In this document: piece by piece, positions 34,924 through 44,396 of the stretch
How the letters are laid out: the number at the start of each line of letters is the position of its first letter
Numbering within the stretch: the first letter of the stretch is position 1
NCBI GenBank assembly: GCA_910578715.1
Contig: CAJTRL010000012.1
Span: forward strand, 7,699 to 71,698
Source: an uncultured Lachnospiraceae bacterium
Lineage (GTDB): Bacteria; Bacillota; Clostridia; Lachnospirales; Lachnospiraceae
Direction: 5' to 3'
DNA length: 64,000 nucleotides
Program-made: the position numbers and the translations under genes
The notes under the pieces: generated by a model
Database searches by the model: none
Seen by the model: the letters and a program-made list of their open reading frames with translations, nothing else
What the model was told of the DNA's origin: nothing

Positions 34924-36414
34924 TCACTCTTCCTTACGCCGCACAGATTTCTTACCGTAATACTCCGCTATCCCGACATTCACCCATGCCGTCTCGTCTT
35001 CGTCGAAATAGAAACATTCAAAACCATCGATATAATCCGGCATGGCAATCACAACATCTTCCTCTTCGCAGTTTTCCAGATAATCATATATCGCCGTACA
35101 TTTTTCATAATAGCCGCTGTATGTCCCGTTGTGCATCAGCTTTGCTACTGTCAGCAGCGGTGAATCAGCGCTGCTTTCCGGAGACGCCAGAAAAACAGCA
35201 AACAAAACGACAAATAAAACGGCGCAGGCGCTCCTGTTTTCCCTGAGTCCGGCCCAGTTGTCCAGACAACAGCCGACAAATACTGCAAAATTCAGCAAAG
35301 TAACTGCCAGCACCACATCCAGAATAAAACAACACCTGTTTGGAAAAAGCGGCCCGGCATACCCCACCGCAACTGGAAGGGCCGTCACATATCCGGCCGC
35401 CAGCGCAAGGACACTGATAATACCATATTCTTTCAGGAATCCACGCAGTCTGTCCGCCAAATAAATACCGAAGAGCAGCATCGCTAAGAGCATCACACCA
35501 AACATCGTCTCTTTCGTCAGCCGTTCCGTTTCCGCCCAGACATTTTTAACCGTCCATTTCGCCGACTGTAGCAGCATAAAGCCTTCCCCGCCGCTGTTCT
35601 GCGTATGCCTCGAAAAATTCCCCGGTGCAACCACATTGATTACCGCGCCGATAATGCCGATAGCGGTCACGATGATATTGTTTAAGGAAATCTTCCCCGG
35701 AACCTTTCCTGGAGTGTTCGATTTTTTCCGGGAAGCCAGATAAAAACCAACTGTAAGAAGCAAAACCACATAGCATCCGGTTCCCGTTACCGCCAGCGAA
35801 CCGCCCGACGCACAGAAAAGAAAAAAAGCCGAGCATATAGAAAACACCCGTTTCTTTTTCTTTGAGTAACTATTGTTATTTGACAAAAGAAAAAACATCA
35901 CCGCAAACAGCATACAGGACAGAGGAATGCTGTATGCCGCCGCGCCGGAATACCAGAAAAAGATTTCCGTGAAAATATCCGCATCCAGAATGGAAAACAA
36001 GATAATTGAATAGACCGTCAGCCTGATATGCGGCATTTTTCTGTCTTTGAAAATAAAATCAAACGCGCTCCATACCACGCCAAACAGGGAGCCCGCAAAA
36101 AGGAGTACATTCAGAATCATGACAACCTTAAGCTGCGGCAGCCCGAAATTATTGATTGGCGACAAAAGCGCCTGGATGAACATCGCAAAATAAGTGCCCT
36201 GCCAGTCCAGATATATTTCCTTCATATACCGAAGCGACGCCGCAAAATATTGAAAAAGGGGAACGTGAAACGCGCCGACACGGACACCGTGTGTAAAATC
36301 GTCCCCGACCAGCACCGTATACCCGGCGCTGGCCGCGATAACATAAACCATAAAAAATATCACAAGACAATTTGCGGCAACAAGCACGCCCTTCCCGTAT
36401 TTCTTCCAGTTCAT
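34924..36414 (-). CDS. DUF6056 family multi-pass membrane protein
   Basis: 496 residues from the ATG at 36414 with AAGGAGG seven to eight bases upstream; upstream codons in the frame are not supported. About twelve transmembrane helices. The first outside loop has VGDDFTHGVRVG (acidic pair as in GT-C enzymes) followed by IYLDWQGTYFAMFIQ, and the tail has NVGIAEYYGK. These three features match the DUF6056 protein at 19461-21101, so the two are paralogues of low overall identity. Function is unknown; transfer of a polyprenyl-linked sugar outside the membrane is possible. It is the last gene before the toxin-antitoxin insertion. Confidence 0.78.
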   Translation of the reverse strand: MNWKKYGKGVLVAANCLVIFFMVYVIAASAGYTVLVGDDFTHGVRVGAFHVPLFQYFAASLRYMKEIYLDWQGTYFAMFIQALLSPINNFGLPQLKVVMILNVLLFAGSLFGVVWSAFDFIFKDRKMPHIRLTVYSIILFSILDADIFTEIFFWYSGAAAYSIPLSCMLFAVMFFLLSNNNSYSKKKKRVFSICSAFFLFCASGGSLAVTGTGCYVVLLLTVGFYLASRKKSNTPGKVPGKISLNNIIVTAIGIIGAVINVVAPGNFSRHTQNSGGEGFMLLQSAKWTVKNVWAETERLTKETMFGVMLLAMLLFGIYLADRLRGFLKEYGIISVLALAAGYVTALPVAVGYAGPLFPNRCCFILDVVLAVTLLNFAVFVGCCLDNWAGLRENRSACAVLFVVLFAVFLASPESSADSPLLTVAKLMHNGTYSGYYEKCTAIYDYLENCEEEDVVIAMPDYIDGFECFYFDEDETAWVNVGIAEYYGKKSVRRKEE

Positions 36415-36427
36415 CAGAGGTTCCTCC

Positions 36428-37531
36428 TTACTTTGCCCCGCACAACTCCTCAATATAATCCCGCCACTGCTCAAATACCGCCTCGCCGTTGGCGCGCTGT
36501 GCAATCTTCCGCGCCTCCCGGCCCAGCTTTTCGGCAAGGTCCGGGTTCTCTATCAGCCTGTTCATGCCGTCCACCAGTGCCTTTTCATCCTTAATCGGAA
36601 TCAGCAGCCCGTCCACCCCGTCCGTCATAACAGTGCGCGGCCCGCCGCAGGGACAGTCCGTCGCCACGATGGGAAGTCCAAGAGCCATCGCCTCCATCAG
36701 TGCGTTCGGAAGCCCTTCCCAGTCGGAAGTGAAGGCAAAAAGCGCCGCATCCGCAAGGTCTTTTTCCAGCGTATCGCTGGCGCCCATCAGCCGGATATAG
36801 TCCTGAGCCTGATTTTTGGCAATCAGCCCTTCCAATATTTCTTTTGTGCCGTCAAAAGAATCCCCGCCGTATATTTTCAGGTCATAATCGGGATGCTTTT
36901 CATGCACCTTCACAAAAGCCCGGATGAGCATGGGCTGGTTCTTGAAATCCACCAGACGCCCCGACTGCACAACGGTTTTTGTCCGCTTTTCCGGAGCCGG
37001 AACGCCGATGTATTTGGGATTAATCGGATTTAAAATAATGCGGGAGTTTTTCTGTAAACGGGGCGCAAAGAACTCCCGCGCGCCCTCCGTCTGGAACACG
37101 CAGCCGTCCGCCCTCGGAAAAAGCAGCGGAATCTGTATTTTATCGGAAAATTCCTCATAATGCCCCGCCGGGTCGGTGCGAATCGAAATCAACACCGGGA
37201 TTTTGGTAAAATAAGCCGCCATCAGGCCGCGGTACAGTGCCTTTCTGGCAAAAGGAATCAGAATATCCGGCTTTTCCTCTTTGATAAAGTCCCTCAGATA
37301 TTTAATGCGCAGCAAAATCTGAAGCGGATGAGGCTTTTTCTCGTCGCCTTCCCGCAGTCCCACATGCACACGCTTCACACGCGCGTCCGTCTGAAATTCA
37401 TTTTCACCGTACCACTCCGTCGCAATCAGAACCTGATACCCTTTTTCCACAAACTGACTGGCCAGATTGGTAACAACCCGTTCCGCGCCGCCCTGTTCAA
37501 GACAATTTAAATGAAACGCAATTTTACGCAT
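36428..37531 (-). CDS. GT4 family glycosyltransferase
   Basis: 367 residues from ATG 37531 (GGAG five bases before; a GTG two codons upstream is also in frame). The start MRKIAFHLNCLEQGGAERVV, VQSGRLVDFKNQPMLIRAF and WEGLPNALMEAMALGLPIV (EX7E) identify a retaining GT-B enzyme close in style to the one at 28060-29223. It lies 18 bases after the MBOAT gene and 13 before the DUF6056 gene. Confidence 0.92.
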   Translation of the reverse strand: MRKIAFHLNCLEQGGAERVVTNLASQFVEKGYQVLIATEWYGENEFQTDARVKRVHVGLREGDEKKPHPLQILLRIKYLRDFIKEEKPDILIPFARKALYRGLMAAYFTKIPVLISIRTDPAGHYEEFSDKIQIPLLFPRADGCVFQTEGAREFFAPRLQKNSRIILNPINPKYIGVPAPEKRTKTVVQSGRLVDFKNQPMLIRAFVKVHEKHPDYDLKIYGGDSFDGTKEILEGLIAKNQAQDYIRLMGASDTLEKDLADAALFAFTSDWEGLPNALMEAMALGLPIVATDCPCGGPRTVMTDGVDGLLIPIKDEKALVDGMNRLIENPDLAEKLGREARKIAQRANGEAVFEQWRDYIEELCGAK

Positions 37532-37549
37532 AGACACTCCAACTCCGCT

Positions 37550-39121
37550 TTAAAAGCTCTGATACAGAAACGCCGCCGTATCGTAACTGCCGCCGTAAAT
37601 GCCGGTTATCAGTAACAACAGGACCACGCCATAATAACAGGCCCACCGGAAAATAATCGGTTTCGATGCCAGATATGCGCGCACGTCCTTCCCCTTTTCT
37701 TCCCATACCGAAACGGCAAGCCAGATGCACAACGCAAGCAGTAACAGCAGAAAATCATATTTGCTTAAACCAAAAGACGTAATGAGCTTTGACAATAAGG
37801 CCCGCACCTCCGGCCGGGTAAAGATTGCCTGGAAAACTGCACCGGCCTGCGCCAGGCTTTCGCTCCGAATCAGAATATCCGCCGCAAAAACGATGCACCA
37901 CGTCCGGACCATACAAAAGAGCGCATAGCCCTTTCCTTCCCGGATATGCAGTTTTTGTTTCCAGACAGGATAAAAAGCCTCCAATACGAGCGAAACGCTC
38001 ATAATGATGCCATAATAAACGCCCCAGAGCATATAGTTTAACGTTCTGCCGTGCCAGGCTCCTGTAAAAAACCAGACGAGCATCGTCCCGATAATCGGCA
38101 CCACATGCCTTCCCATTCCGCTCCATTTCTTTTTGAAAACTTTTCCAATCTTACGCCCGGTTCCCGACATGATAAAGGAAAACATCACATAGTCTTTGAA
38201 CCATGTTCCCAGCGTTATATGCCATCTGCGCCAGAACTCCGCTACCGATTTGGCAAAATAAGGTCGTTTGAAATTCTCCGGCAAAACGATATCAAAACTT
38301 TCGCTGACGCCCATCGCCATATCGATGTAGCCTGAAAAATCCGCGTACAGCTGAAGCATATACAAAACGACGGCACAGGCGAAAATGCTTCCCGGCACGG
38401 ATGATGTTTCGCTCCGAAATACGCTGTCCACAAAAATACCGATTCTGTCCGCAATTACAAGTTTCTTAAAAGCGCCCCAGACAAACCGCTGTATTCCCCG
38501 GAGCATTCTGCCATAATCAAATTCATGTTCCCGCCCAAATTCCTCTACAAGCGGGCGGAACCGGTTGAACGGCCCCTGGGTAATCGCCGGAAAATAGGAA
38601 AGAAATAACAGCACTTTCAGGAAATTACGCTCCGCCTCACAGTTTTCCCTTCCCACGTCGATGACATACCCCATCGCCGTCAGCGTATAGAAAGAAATCC
38701 CCAGCGGCATCACAATTTTTCCCATAAAATCCGTCGAAATACTCGTTTTCTGTAAGAAAGGCAAGGTAAGCACCGTATATTTATAGAAGAACAGCAGACC
38801 CAGATTCACGGTAAAATACAGAATCTGCATCCTTTTCCGTTTTCCGGCAAATACCGCTTTTAACTGTTTTTTCTGCTCTTTTCCGTCACAGGATTTTAAC
38901 GCCTCTTTTTCTTTTTCCAGATTATTCTTCAAAAAAAGGCCGCAGCCCCAGGTTGCAGACGCGGTCGCCAGAAGCGCCGCCGGAATCCCGCCCGTTCCGA
39001 ACACATAGAAAAACAGGCCCGCCGCAAGCAGCACATACCATTGCATTTTCGGCGAAACCAGGTAATACAGGGCAAAAGCCGTCATCCAGAGTATGATAAA
39101 AGAACCGGATAAGAACTGCAT
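37550..39121 (-). CDS. MBOAT family O-acyltransferase (DltB/AlgI-like)
   Basis: 523 residues with about ten to twelve transmembrane segments. VAEFWRRWHITLGTWFKDYV (His301) and WFFTGAWHGRTLNYMLWG (His357, the presumed catalytic His) are the MBOAT signatures; MPLGISFYTLTAMGYVIDV and YADFSGYIDMA also match AlgI/PatA/DltB proteins. These move acyl or D-alanyl groups across the membrane onto a surface polymer. The ATG follows the stop of the carrier protein by zero bases (TAAATG), with GGAGGAA shared, so the two are translated together. This tight pairing suggests the carrier protein supplies the acyl group. Confidence 0.94.
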   Translation of the reverse strand: MQFLSGSFIILWMTAFALYYLVSPKMQWYVLLAAGLFFYVFGTGGIPAALLATASATWGCGLFLKNNLEKEKEALKSCDGKEQKKQLKAVFAGKRKRMQILYFTVNLGLLFFYKYTVLTLPFLQKTSISTDFMGKIVMPLGISFYTLTAMGYVIDVGRENCEAERNFLKVLLFLSYFPAITQGPFNRFRPLVEEFGREHEFDYGRMLRGIQRFVWGAFKKLVIADRIGIFVDSVFRSETSSVPGSIFACAVVLYMLQLYADFSGYIDMAMGVSESFDIVLPENFKRPYFAKSVAEFWRRWHITLGTWFKDYVMFSFIMSGTGRKIGKVFKKKWSGMGRHVVPIIGTMLVWFFTGAWHGRTLNYMLWGVYYGIIMSVSLVLEAFYPVWKQKLHIREGKGYALFCMVRTWCIVFAADILIRSESLAQAGAVFQAIFTRPEVRALLSKLITSFGLSKYDFLLLLLALCIWLAVSVWEEKGKDVRAYLASKPIIFRWACYYGVVLLLLITGIYGGSYDTAAFLYQSF

Positions 39122-39364
39122 TTATTCCTCCAAAAGTCTTTCGACAAGCGCGATAATCGCTTCTTTGTTCCTGAAATTTTCCGCTATCACATATTTTGCG
39201 TCGATTTCGATATCAAATTCCTCCTCTAAGTCGCTCACCACATTGATGACCGTAAAAGAGTCGATGACGCCGTCTTCCATCATGCTGTCGCCGTCATAAT
39301 CCAGCGCTTCTTCGCAGTGTTCCTCCAGAATTTCCAAAATTTTCTCTTCCATATACTTCTCCAT
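39122..39364 (-). CDS. Acyl carrier protein (DltC-like)
   Basis: 80 residues, strongly acidic, with the phosphopantetheine site in GVIDSFTVINVV (Ser36). The DSF context resembles DltC (LLDSFGTV) more than the DSL of fatty-acid ACPs. Helix pattern and length are right for a carrier protein. An internal ATG four codons in, preceded by GGAG, is an alternative start. It is directly coupled to the MBOAT gene, and an adenylating enzyme is 2.3 kb upstream, completing a Dlt-like set. Confidence 0.92.
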   Translation of the reverse strand: MEKYMEEKILEILEEHCEEALDYDGDSMMEDGVIDSFTVINVVSDLEEEFDIEIDAKYVIAENFRNKEAIIALVERLLEE

Positions 39365-39386
39365 TGATGTTATTCTCCTTTCCGTT

Positions 39387-40622
39387 TTAACGATTAAACA
39401 GCCAGTTTTTAAGATGATAGGTGGTATAATAAAAATCCGTTACCTGCTCCGGGAAATTCAGCCCTTCAAATTTTTCAAAGGTCGCAATATAGAAAACTAC
39501 CAGGATAAACGGCATCGGACAACGCGAAATACCTCTTCCCAATTTTTCAAGCGCATAACATATGCCTTCATCCTCATCCCCGGCAAGCAGCATGATATCG
39601 AGAAAACCAACGATAAACAGTGCGGCAAACCAGCGCCCCCAGTCGTTCATCAGGATAAACACCGGGAGATATGCGACGTTTGTACAAATCATCAGGATAT
39701 ATTTTATCTTCTGCCGCTTAGGACTGTGCCAAATTGCCTGCACCCATATCCATAAGTATGTCCCCCAGACGGGAATCAGCATACAGACCAGCATAAATCC
39801 ATATTTCAGGTGATGCGGTATCTCCGGCACCATATTTTTATAAAAATGGTCTTTCAACGTCCAGAAGTATTCCGCTTCCATCGGCGCGCCGTCTACGGGC
39901 TGGTCGGTATGCGCATTCAGCCCAGCCATCAATGTCGCATAATCGTCATAGATGCCGGAGCCGAACTGCATATACAGGAAAACGCCGCATATACAGAAAA
40001 CAGAACAAGCAGCGCATATTACATTTCTTTTCTTCCATCCGCTTTTCCATAAATCCTGCAATATGATGACACATAAAAAAGGGAAAAACAGGAAGAAATA
40101 AACCTGATGGATAAAAACCGCCATAACACCAAGCGCCGTAAAAAGCAAATATCTGACAACAATATTCCTGACGCCGAAATAAACGAACGCAATGAGAACC
40201 GTCAAAAGGAACAGATAAGTGTCCAGTCTGCCCATATTTTCAGCGGTCCACAAATATTCGGGAGACGCGGGCGACGCAATATAAAATACAATCAGAAAAA
40301 GTACCGCTTTCTTCATTTCCGGATTTTTCCCTCTCCGGTAGATATATCCCGCAAACAACGCAACGGCGGCGGATAAAAGGCATAACGAGACCACGACGAA
40401 ACAATATGCCGCGGCATCCGTCACCACTTCGCCGCAAAGCAGGTGCAGAAGGCTTCCAATCAGCAGTCTGGAACCAAACCCGTAAGAATAATCTATCACA
40501 TACCACGCTTTCACATAACCGTAAACCGCATCCGCCCGGTTAATATAAATGGAATATAACAAAAAAATTCCAACCATCAGTTCAACACTGTATTTACTTA
40601 GCCAATTTCTGATTTTATTCAT
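39387..40622 (-). CDS. Multi-pass membrane protein of unknown function
   Basis: 411 residues, about ten transmembrane helices. The first outside loop carries INRADAVYGYVKAWYVIDYSYGFGSRLLIG, and another loop has SPASPEYLWTAENMGRLDTYL; a long polar loop follows at about 225-265. The RxD and acidic loop residues are reminiscent of GT-C glycosyltransferases, but no defined family was recognised. It lies between the formyltransferase and the carrier protein, so it may be part of the tailoring group. GAAGAGG precedes the ATG. Confidence 0.7.
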   Translation of the reverse strand: MNKIRNWLSKYSVELMVGIFLLYSIYINRADAVYGYVKAWYVIDYSYGFGSRLLIGSLLHLLCGEVVTDAAAYCFVVVSLCLLSAAVALFAGYIYRRGKNPEMKKAVLFLIVFYIASPASPEYLWTAENMGRLDTYLFLLTVLIAFVYFGVRNIVVRYLLFTALGVMAVFIHQVYFFLFFPFLCVIILQDLWKSGWKKRNVICAACSVFCICGVFLYMQFGSGIYDDYATLMAGLNAHTDQPVDGAPMEAEYFWTLKDHFYKNMVPEIPHHLKYGFMLVCMLIPVWGTYLWIWVQAIWHSPKRQKIKYILMICTNVAYLPVFILMNDWGRWFAALFIVGFLDIMLLAGDEDEGICYALEKLGRGISRCPMPFILVVFYIATFEKFEGLNFPEQVTDFYYTTYHLKNWLFNR

Positions 40623-40682
40623 TTACAACCTCTTCCAGACCTGTCATCACAAACGACACAAGCCTTCCATGCCGAACTGCCG

Positions 40683-41552
40683 TCAGTCCACGGCTTTATA
40701 TTTTAATTTCAAAACGCTGTTTTCCCCCAGCGGCAGATAATAAAAGCCTTCCCCGCTTTCCGGCGCTTCTCCGGAAATTTTCCGATACCTCAGGATTTCC
40801 ACCCTCTCGCCGTCTATGCTCGTCTGCGCCGGAGGAAAAATGCCGCTCTTGCCATAATCCATGCTCCGCAGAAGGCGGTATATGCTTTCCGGCTCCTGGG
40901 ACAGCTCAAAAAATCCGTCTCCCGGCACCTCATAGGAGCGGTACATGCGCCGCTCTTTAGAAATCCGCTGGGCTCTCGCCCCGGCCCGCTCTTCCAGAAC
41001 AGGTTCAAAGCATTCGACAAACGCTTCCAGAGCGAGCTCCATCAACTGTCCGGCCAGTTCATAAGCCTTCATGTCGGGACCGATTTCACAGCGCTTCTGA
41101 ATAATGATATTTCCCTCGTCTATGCCGGCGGTCACATAATGCCAGGTGATGCCGCTCTCCTTTTCCCCCATGAAAATGGCCCAGCTCGGCGCATTTCTGC
41201 CCGGATAGTCCGGGAGCAGGGCATTATGGAAATTCATAATCGTAATATTCTCTTTTTCCACCAGCTCTTTCGGAAATAAAAAGTTATTGCTCGCGCTGAC
41301 AATCAGCGTCTTTTCCGATATTGCCCCCAAATATGCCGCAAGCTCTTTTTTATTCTCGATTCGAACAAAGGGAACCCGATGTTCGTGGCAGATTTTCTCC
41401 ATGGTTCCGAACGGATGAACTTCATGCTCGATACATTCCAAACGATATCCGTAATCACTTTGCTTTTCGATACAGTATTTTAAAATTTCGCCCGTTATTT
41501 TACCATAACCGATGATAATGATTTTTTTGAATGCAGTACCCAGCCTTATCAC
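40683..41552 (-). CDS. Formyltransferase family protein (sugar N-formyltransferase-like)
   Basis: 289 residues from a GTG at 41552 (weak ribosome site, so the start is not certain). A Rossmann-type start KIIIIGYGKITGEILKYC leads to IMNFHNALLPDYPGRNAPSWAI and ITWHYVTAGIDEGNIIIQ; Asn, His and Asp of the formyltransferase catalytic triad are all present. The C-terminal 80 residues lack the anticodon-arm domain of methionyl-tRNA formyltransferase. It should use N10-formyl-tetrahydrofolate to formylate an amine. In this locus the amine is likely a 4-amino sugar or an aminoacyl group. It is preceded by a possible promoter. Confidence 0.83.
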   Translation of the reverse strand: MIRLGTAFKKIIIIGYGKITGEILKYCIEKQSDYGYRLECIEHEVHPFGTMEKICHEHRVPFVRIENKKELAAYLGAISEKTLIVSASNNFLFPKELVEKENITIMNFHNALLPDYPGRNAPSWAIFMGEKESGITWHYVTAGIDEGNIIIQKRCEIGPDMKAYELAGQLMELALEAFVECFEPVLEERAGARAQRISKERRMYRSYEVPGDGFFELSQEPESIYRLLRSMDYGKSGIFPPAQTSIDGERVEILRYRKISGEAPESGEGFYYLPLGENSVLKLKYKAVD

Positions 41553-41605
41553 CCCATTTACCTATTTCGGAAAACGTTCCGCATAATAAATAACGTATGT
41601 TTTCT

Positions 41606-41634
41606 ATATTAATATACTTTTATCCTTCTTACAA
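41606..41634 (-). promoter_or_regulatory. Possible internal promoter before the formyltransferase
   Basis: On the minus strand TTGTAA (41634-41629, overlapping the stop codon of the adenylating enzyme) is followed by a 17-base spacer and TAATAT (41611-41606), each four of six matches to consensus. It would start RNA about 45 bases before the GTG at 41552. Sequence evidence only. Confidence 0.35.
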
Positions 41635-43134
41635 AAGTTCCTTCAATTTCACCCTGTCGATTTTACCGTTCGCGTTAATCGGCATTTTTTCCAGGGAAAT
41701 CACTTTACCCGGCAGCATATATTCCGGCACCAGACCGGAAATCCGCTGATTGATGTAGGATTTTTCCAGCTCTCCCTCCAGGAACAGCACGATTTTCTGC
41801 CTCTTTTCATCATACAGGCAGCAGCAGAGGGATATCTCTTCCAAAGAAGAAACGGCTGTTTCAATTTCTCCGAGTTCAATACGGTGTCCCATATGCTTGA
41901 TTTGAAAATCTTTTCTGGAAAGATAAAGAATCTCGCCATACTCGTTATACTTCACCAAATCCCCGGTCCGGTAAATGACTTCCGGTACGAAAGGATTCAG
42001 AGGATTCTGTACGAAAGCCTCTTTCGTTTTCTCCGGATTATTGTAATAGCCCATGGAAAGGGAAGTTCCCCGAACGCATAGTTCTCCGATTTCTTCTCCT
42101 GACACAGGCTCGTTTTGCTCATTCAGCACGAGAATGTCCGTATTCGCCATCGGAACGCCGATAGGAAGCGGCTCGTCGTCCGCAAATTCTCTATTAACAA
42201 TATAGTAAGTACAGGCATCCGTTATTTCCGTGGGACCGTACAGGTTCGCATACAACACGTCCGGCAGAAATTTCCGCCAGACATTCAGCTGTTTGTTCGG
42301 CATCACTTCCCCACAGAAAAGCACGCGCTGTAACGTCCCTGACAAATCCACGTTCCGAAATGCTTTTAACTTCGCTACCACGATTAACGCCGAGGGAACC
42401 CAGAATATCGTGTTGATTTCCTTTTTTTTCAGATATTCCAGCAAAGGCACCGGCTGCGCGAACAGCTTTTTCGGGATGATATAGGTGGTCGCCCCGGTTT
42501 TCAGCGTACTGTAAATATCCAGAATGGAATTGTCAAAGTAAAAAGGCGCCTGATTGCCGAAACTGTCCTTATCCGTAATGGCAAAGGTCTCCGTCACCCA
42601 GTCGATATAGTCGATGACCGAACGGTGCGTAATCGTCACGCCCTTTGGCACTCCGGTGGAGCCGGACGTAAAGAGCACATAAAGCAAATCCGTATCGATA
42701 CCCCTGGCTCTTGCCGCTTCGATTTTTTCCTCACGGATTTCGGCATGGCAGGCTTCTTCGAACAGCAGAAAACTGCCCCGGTACGCATAGCTTTCAAACG
42801 TTTCTTTCAATGCGGCGGTCGTAATGACCAGCTCCGGCTCCAGCACTTCCAATATTTTATTCACACGGCTTGCGGGCATATCCACGTCTATCGGGGAATA
42901 AAAATTGCAGCTGTAAGCCGCGCCCATAAAGGAAACGAGAACGTCCACTCCTTTTTCCATATAAACGACAACAGGCCTTTTAAACAGCCCCTTTTCAATT
43001 ATCTGTGTGGCTAACGCCTTCGCCCGGCTCTGCAGTTCCCGAAACGTAACGGCTTTTTCTTCATCTACAAAAGCCGCCTTATCCGGCAGCCTTCCGGCAC
43101 TTTCATCCAGCCAGTATGTCACATTTGCTTTCAT
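41629..43134 (-). CDS. Amino-acid adenylating enzyme, DltA-like
   Basis: 501 residues from the ATG at 43134 with GGAGGTTAAG upstream. All ANL-superfamily adenylation motifs are present: LFTSGSTGVPKGV (A3, 155-166), YFDNSILDIY (A4; Asp201 would hold the alpha-amino group of an amino acid, as in DltA), LYGPTEITD (A5), YRTGDLVKYNEYGEILYLSRKDFQIKHMGHRIE (A7-A8) and NANGKIDR with catalytic Lys491. Length and lack of extra domains match free-standing DltA, which loads D-alanine onto DltC. The retained Asp favours an amino acid over a fatty acid. The carrier, MBOAT and DltD-like partners are nearby. Confidence 0.9.
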   Translation of the reverse strand: MKANVTYWLDESAGRLPDKAAFVDEEKAVTFRELQSRAKALATQIIEKGLFKRPVVVYMEKGVDVLVSFMGAAYSCNFYSPIDVDMPASRVNKILEVLEPELVITTAALKETFESYAYRGSFLLFEEACHAEIREEKIEAARARGIDTDLLYVLFTSGSTGVPKGVTITHRSVIDYIDWVTETFAITDKDSFGNQAPFYFDNSILDIYSTLKTGATTYIIPKKLFAQPVPLLEYLKKKEINTIFWVPSALIVVAKLKAFRNVDLSGTLQRVLFCGEVMPNKQLNVWRKFLPDVLYANLYGPTEITDACTYYIVNREFADDEPLPIGVPMANTDILVLNEQNEPVSGEEIGELCVRGTSLSMGYYNNPEKTKEAFVQNPLNPFVPEVIYRTGDLVKYNEYGEILYLSRKDFQIKHMGHRIELGEIETAVSSLEEISLCCCLYDEKRQKIVLFLEGELEKSYINQRISGLVPEYMLPGKVISLEKMPINANGKIDRVKLKELL

Positions 43135-43226
43135 CTTAACCTCCACAATTCTGCCTGCAAAATCGCAATCCATGCGCCATGATGCGATGTCCTTCTCTCA
43201 ATCCGCGCGCTGCATCATGGCGCAGT

Positions 43227-44396
43227 TTATGGTATATTCACCGGAAAATAAGTGTCCGGCGTCTTTTCCGCTTTAACATGATATACATCGTACAAATCCG
43301 ACATCGCAAGCCCGCTCATCTGTGGGTCATAAGAACCGTACAGTGCAATCTTTTTATCGGACGCGATTTCTTTCACCTGTTTTTCTATTTCCAAAGTAAT
43401 CTGAAACGCCGCCTCCGATTCTATGTAATCATACATCATCGGCGAGTACGGTGGCAAGTATAATATTACTTCCACATCCTGGCTTTGCAGATAATCGAGC
43501 AGCGTAACGAACATCTCCATACTTTCCCCGTCGATTTCCCGGTAATCCGTCATTCGGTAAACCACCTGTTCTTCCATCGCCTGTCCGGTCATCGTGATAA
43601 CGTCTTCTGCGTCCACCTCCCGCAGTTCCTTCTGATAGGAGACGCTTCCGTCATAATGTTTCGTATACAGCTCCGTCTCCCAGTCCTCCGTATAAGAAAC
43701 CGCAAACCGTTTTCCTTCCGGCAGACAGGCGATGTTATAACGGAAATAATCGAGGGAAAGCCACTTGTCATGATTTCTGCCTGTATTCGGCCATCCTTCC
43801 GAATCCTTACCGGAGACTTTCGTGCCGTTTCCACCGTTTTTTTCCGCCGGTTCATACTCCGGCTCCTGTTTTCCATCGGCTCCCTTTCCTTCCCCGGCTC
43901 CTGTCCCCGCACTCTGCCCGGTCTCATTTTCCAGGTACCGCACATAGCCTTCCAGCTCTTTCCACCGGTCATTGTTATGCGCCGCGTTGAACAAAAAGGC
44001 GTCAACGCCGATAACCATCGTCTTCGGCAGATGGCCGTCCGCCGCAAGGATTCCCGTTACCGCCCACAAATCATATATGGTGGCCTCGGAAAGTCCCGCG
44101 TTATAAAAAGAATCCGTGCCGAACATCTCGTGGTCAAACGTAAATACCCGGCTGGAACCGATGACAACAACCTCCTTCGCCTCTTCCTGGGCATTCAGAC
44201 AGGCCAGCGTCAGGTTTCTGTCATTATAATCCGACTCTTCCAATCCGACGACATTTTGCGACATATGCGTCATTTTATCTGCGATTTCATCATACGTTAC
44301 GCGCAGATAGGCATAGGAATCCACATACCAGTTCACCACAGCCACCAATAGGAAAAGCGGCAGAAGAAAAAGCGCCGCCTTACACCATTTTTTCAT
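43227..44396 (-). CDS. Membrane-anchored SGNH/DltD-like protein
   Basis: 389 residues from the ATG at 44396 (AGGAGG six bases upstream); longer readings of the frame are not supported. One N-terminal anchor (7-24), then an extracytoplasmic domain with VVVIGSSRVFTFDHEMF (GSSR at 80-83, SGNH block I), DSFYNAGLSEATIYDLW, VEVILYLPPYSPMMYD and LYDVYHVKAEKTPD (Asp-x-x-His). A Gly/Glu-rich low-complexity stretch (about 155-205) is inserted in the middle. DltD is a thioesterase-like helper in D-alanine transfer. This gene lies directly before the adenylating enzyme, supporting a Dlt-like role. It overlaps the upstream gene by 17 bases. Confidence 0.8.
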   Translation of the reverse strand: MKKWCKAALFLLPLFLLVAVVNWYVDSYAYLRVTYDEIADKMTHMSQNVVGLEESDYNDRNLTLACLNAQEEAKEVVVIGSSRVFTFDHEMFGTDSFYNAGLSEATIYDLWAVTGILAADGHLPKTMVIGVDAFLFNAAHNNDRWKELEGYVRYLENETGQSAGTGAGEGKGADGKQEPEYEPAEKNGGNGTKVSGKDSEGWPNTGRNHDKWLSLDYFRYNIACLPEGKRFAVSYTEDWETELYTKHYDGSVSYQKELREVDAEDVITMTGQAMEEQVVYRMTDYREIDGESMEMFVTLLDYLQSQDVEVILYLPPYSPMMYDYIESEAAFQITLEIEKQVKEIASDKKIALYGSYDPQMSGLAMSDLYDVYHVKAEKTPDTYFPVNIP

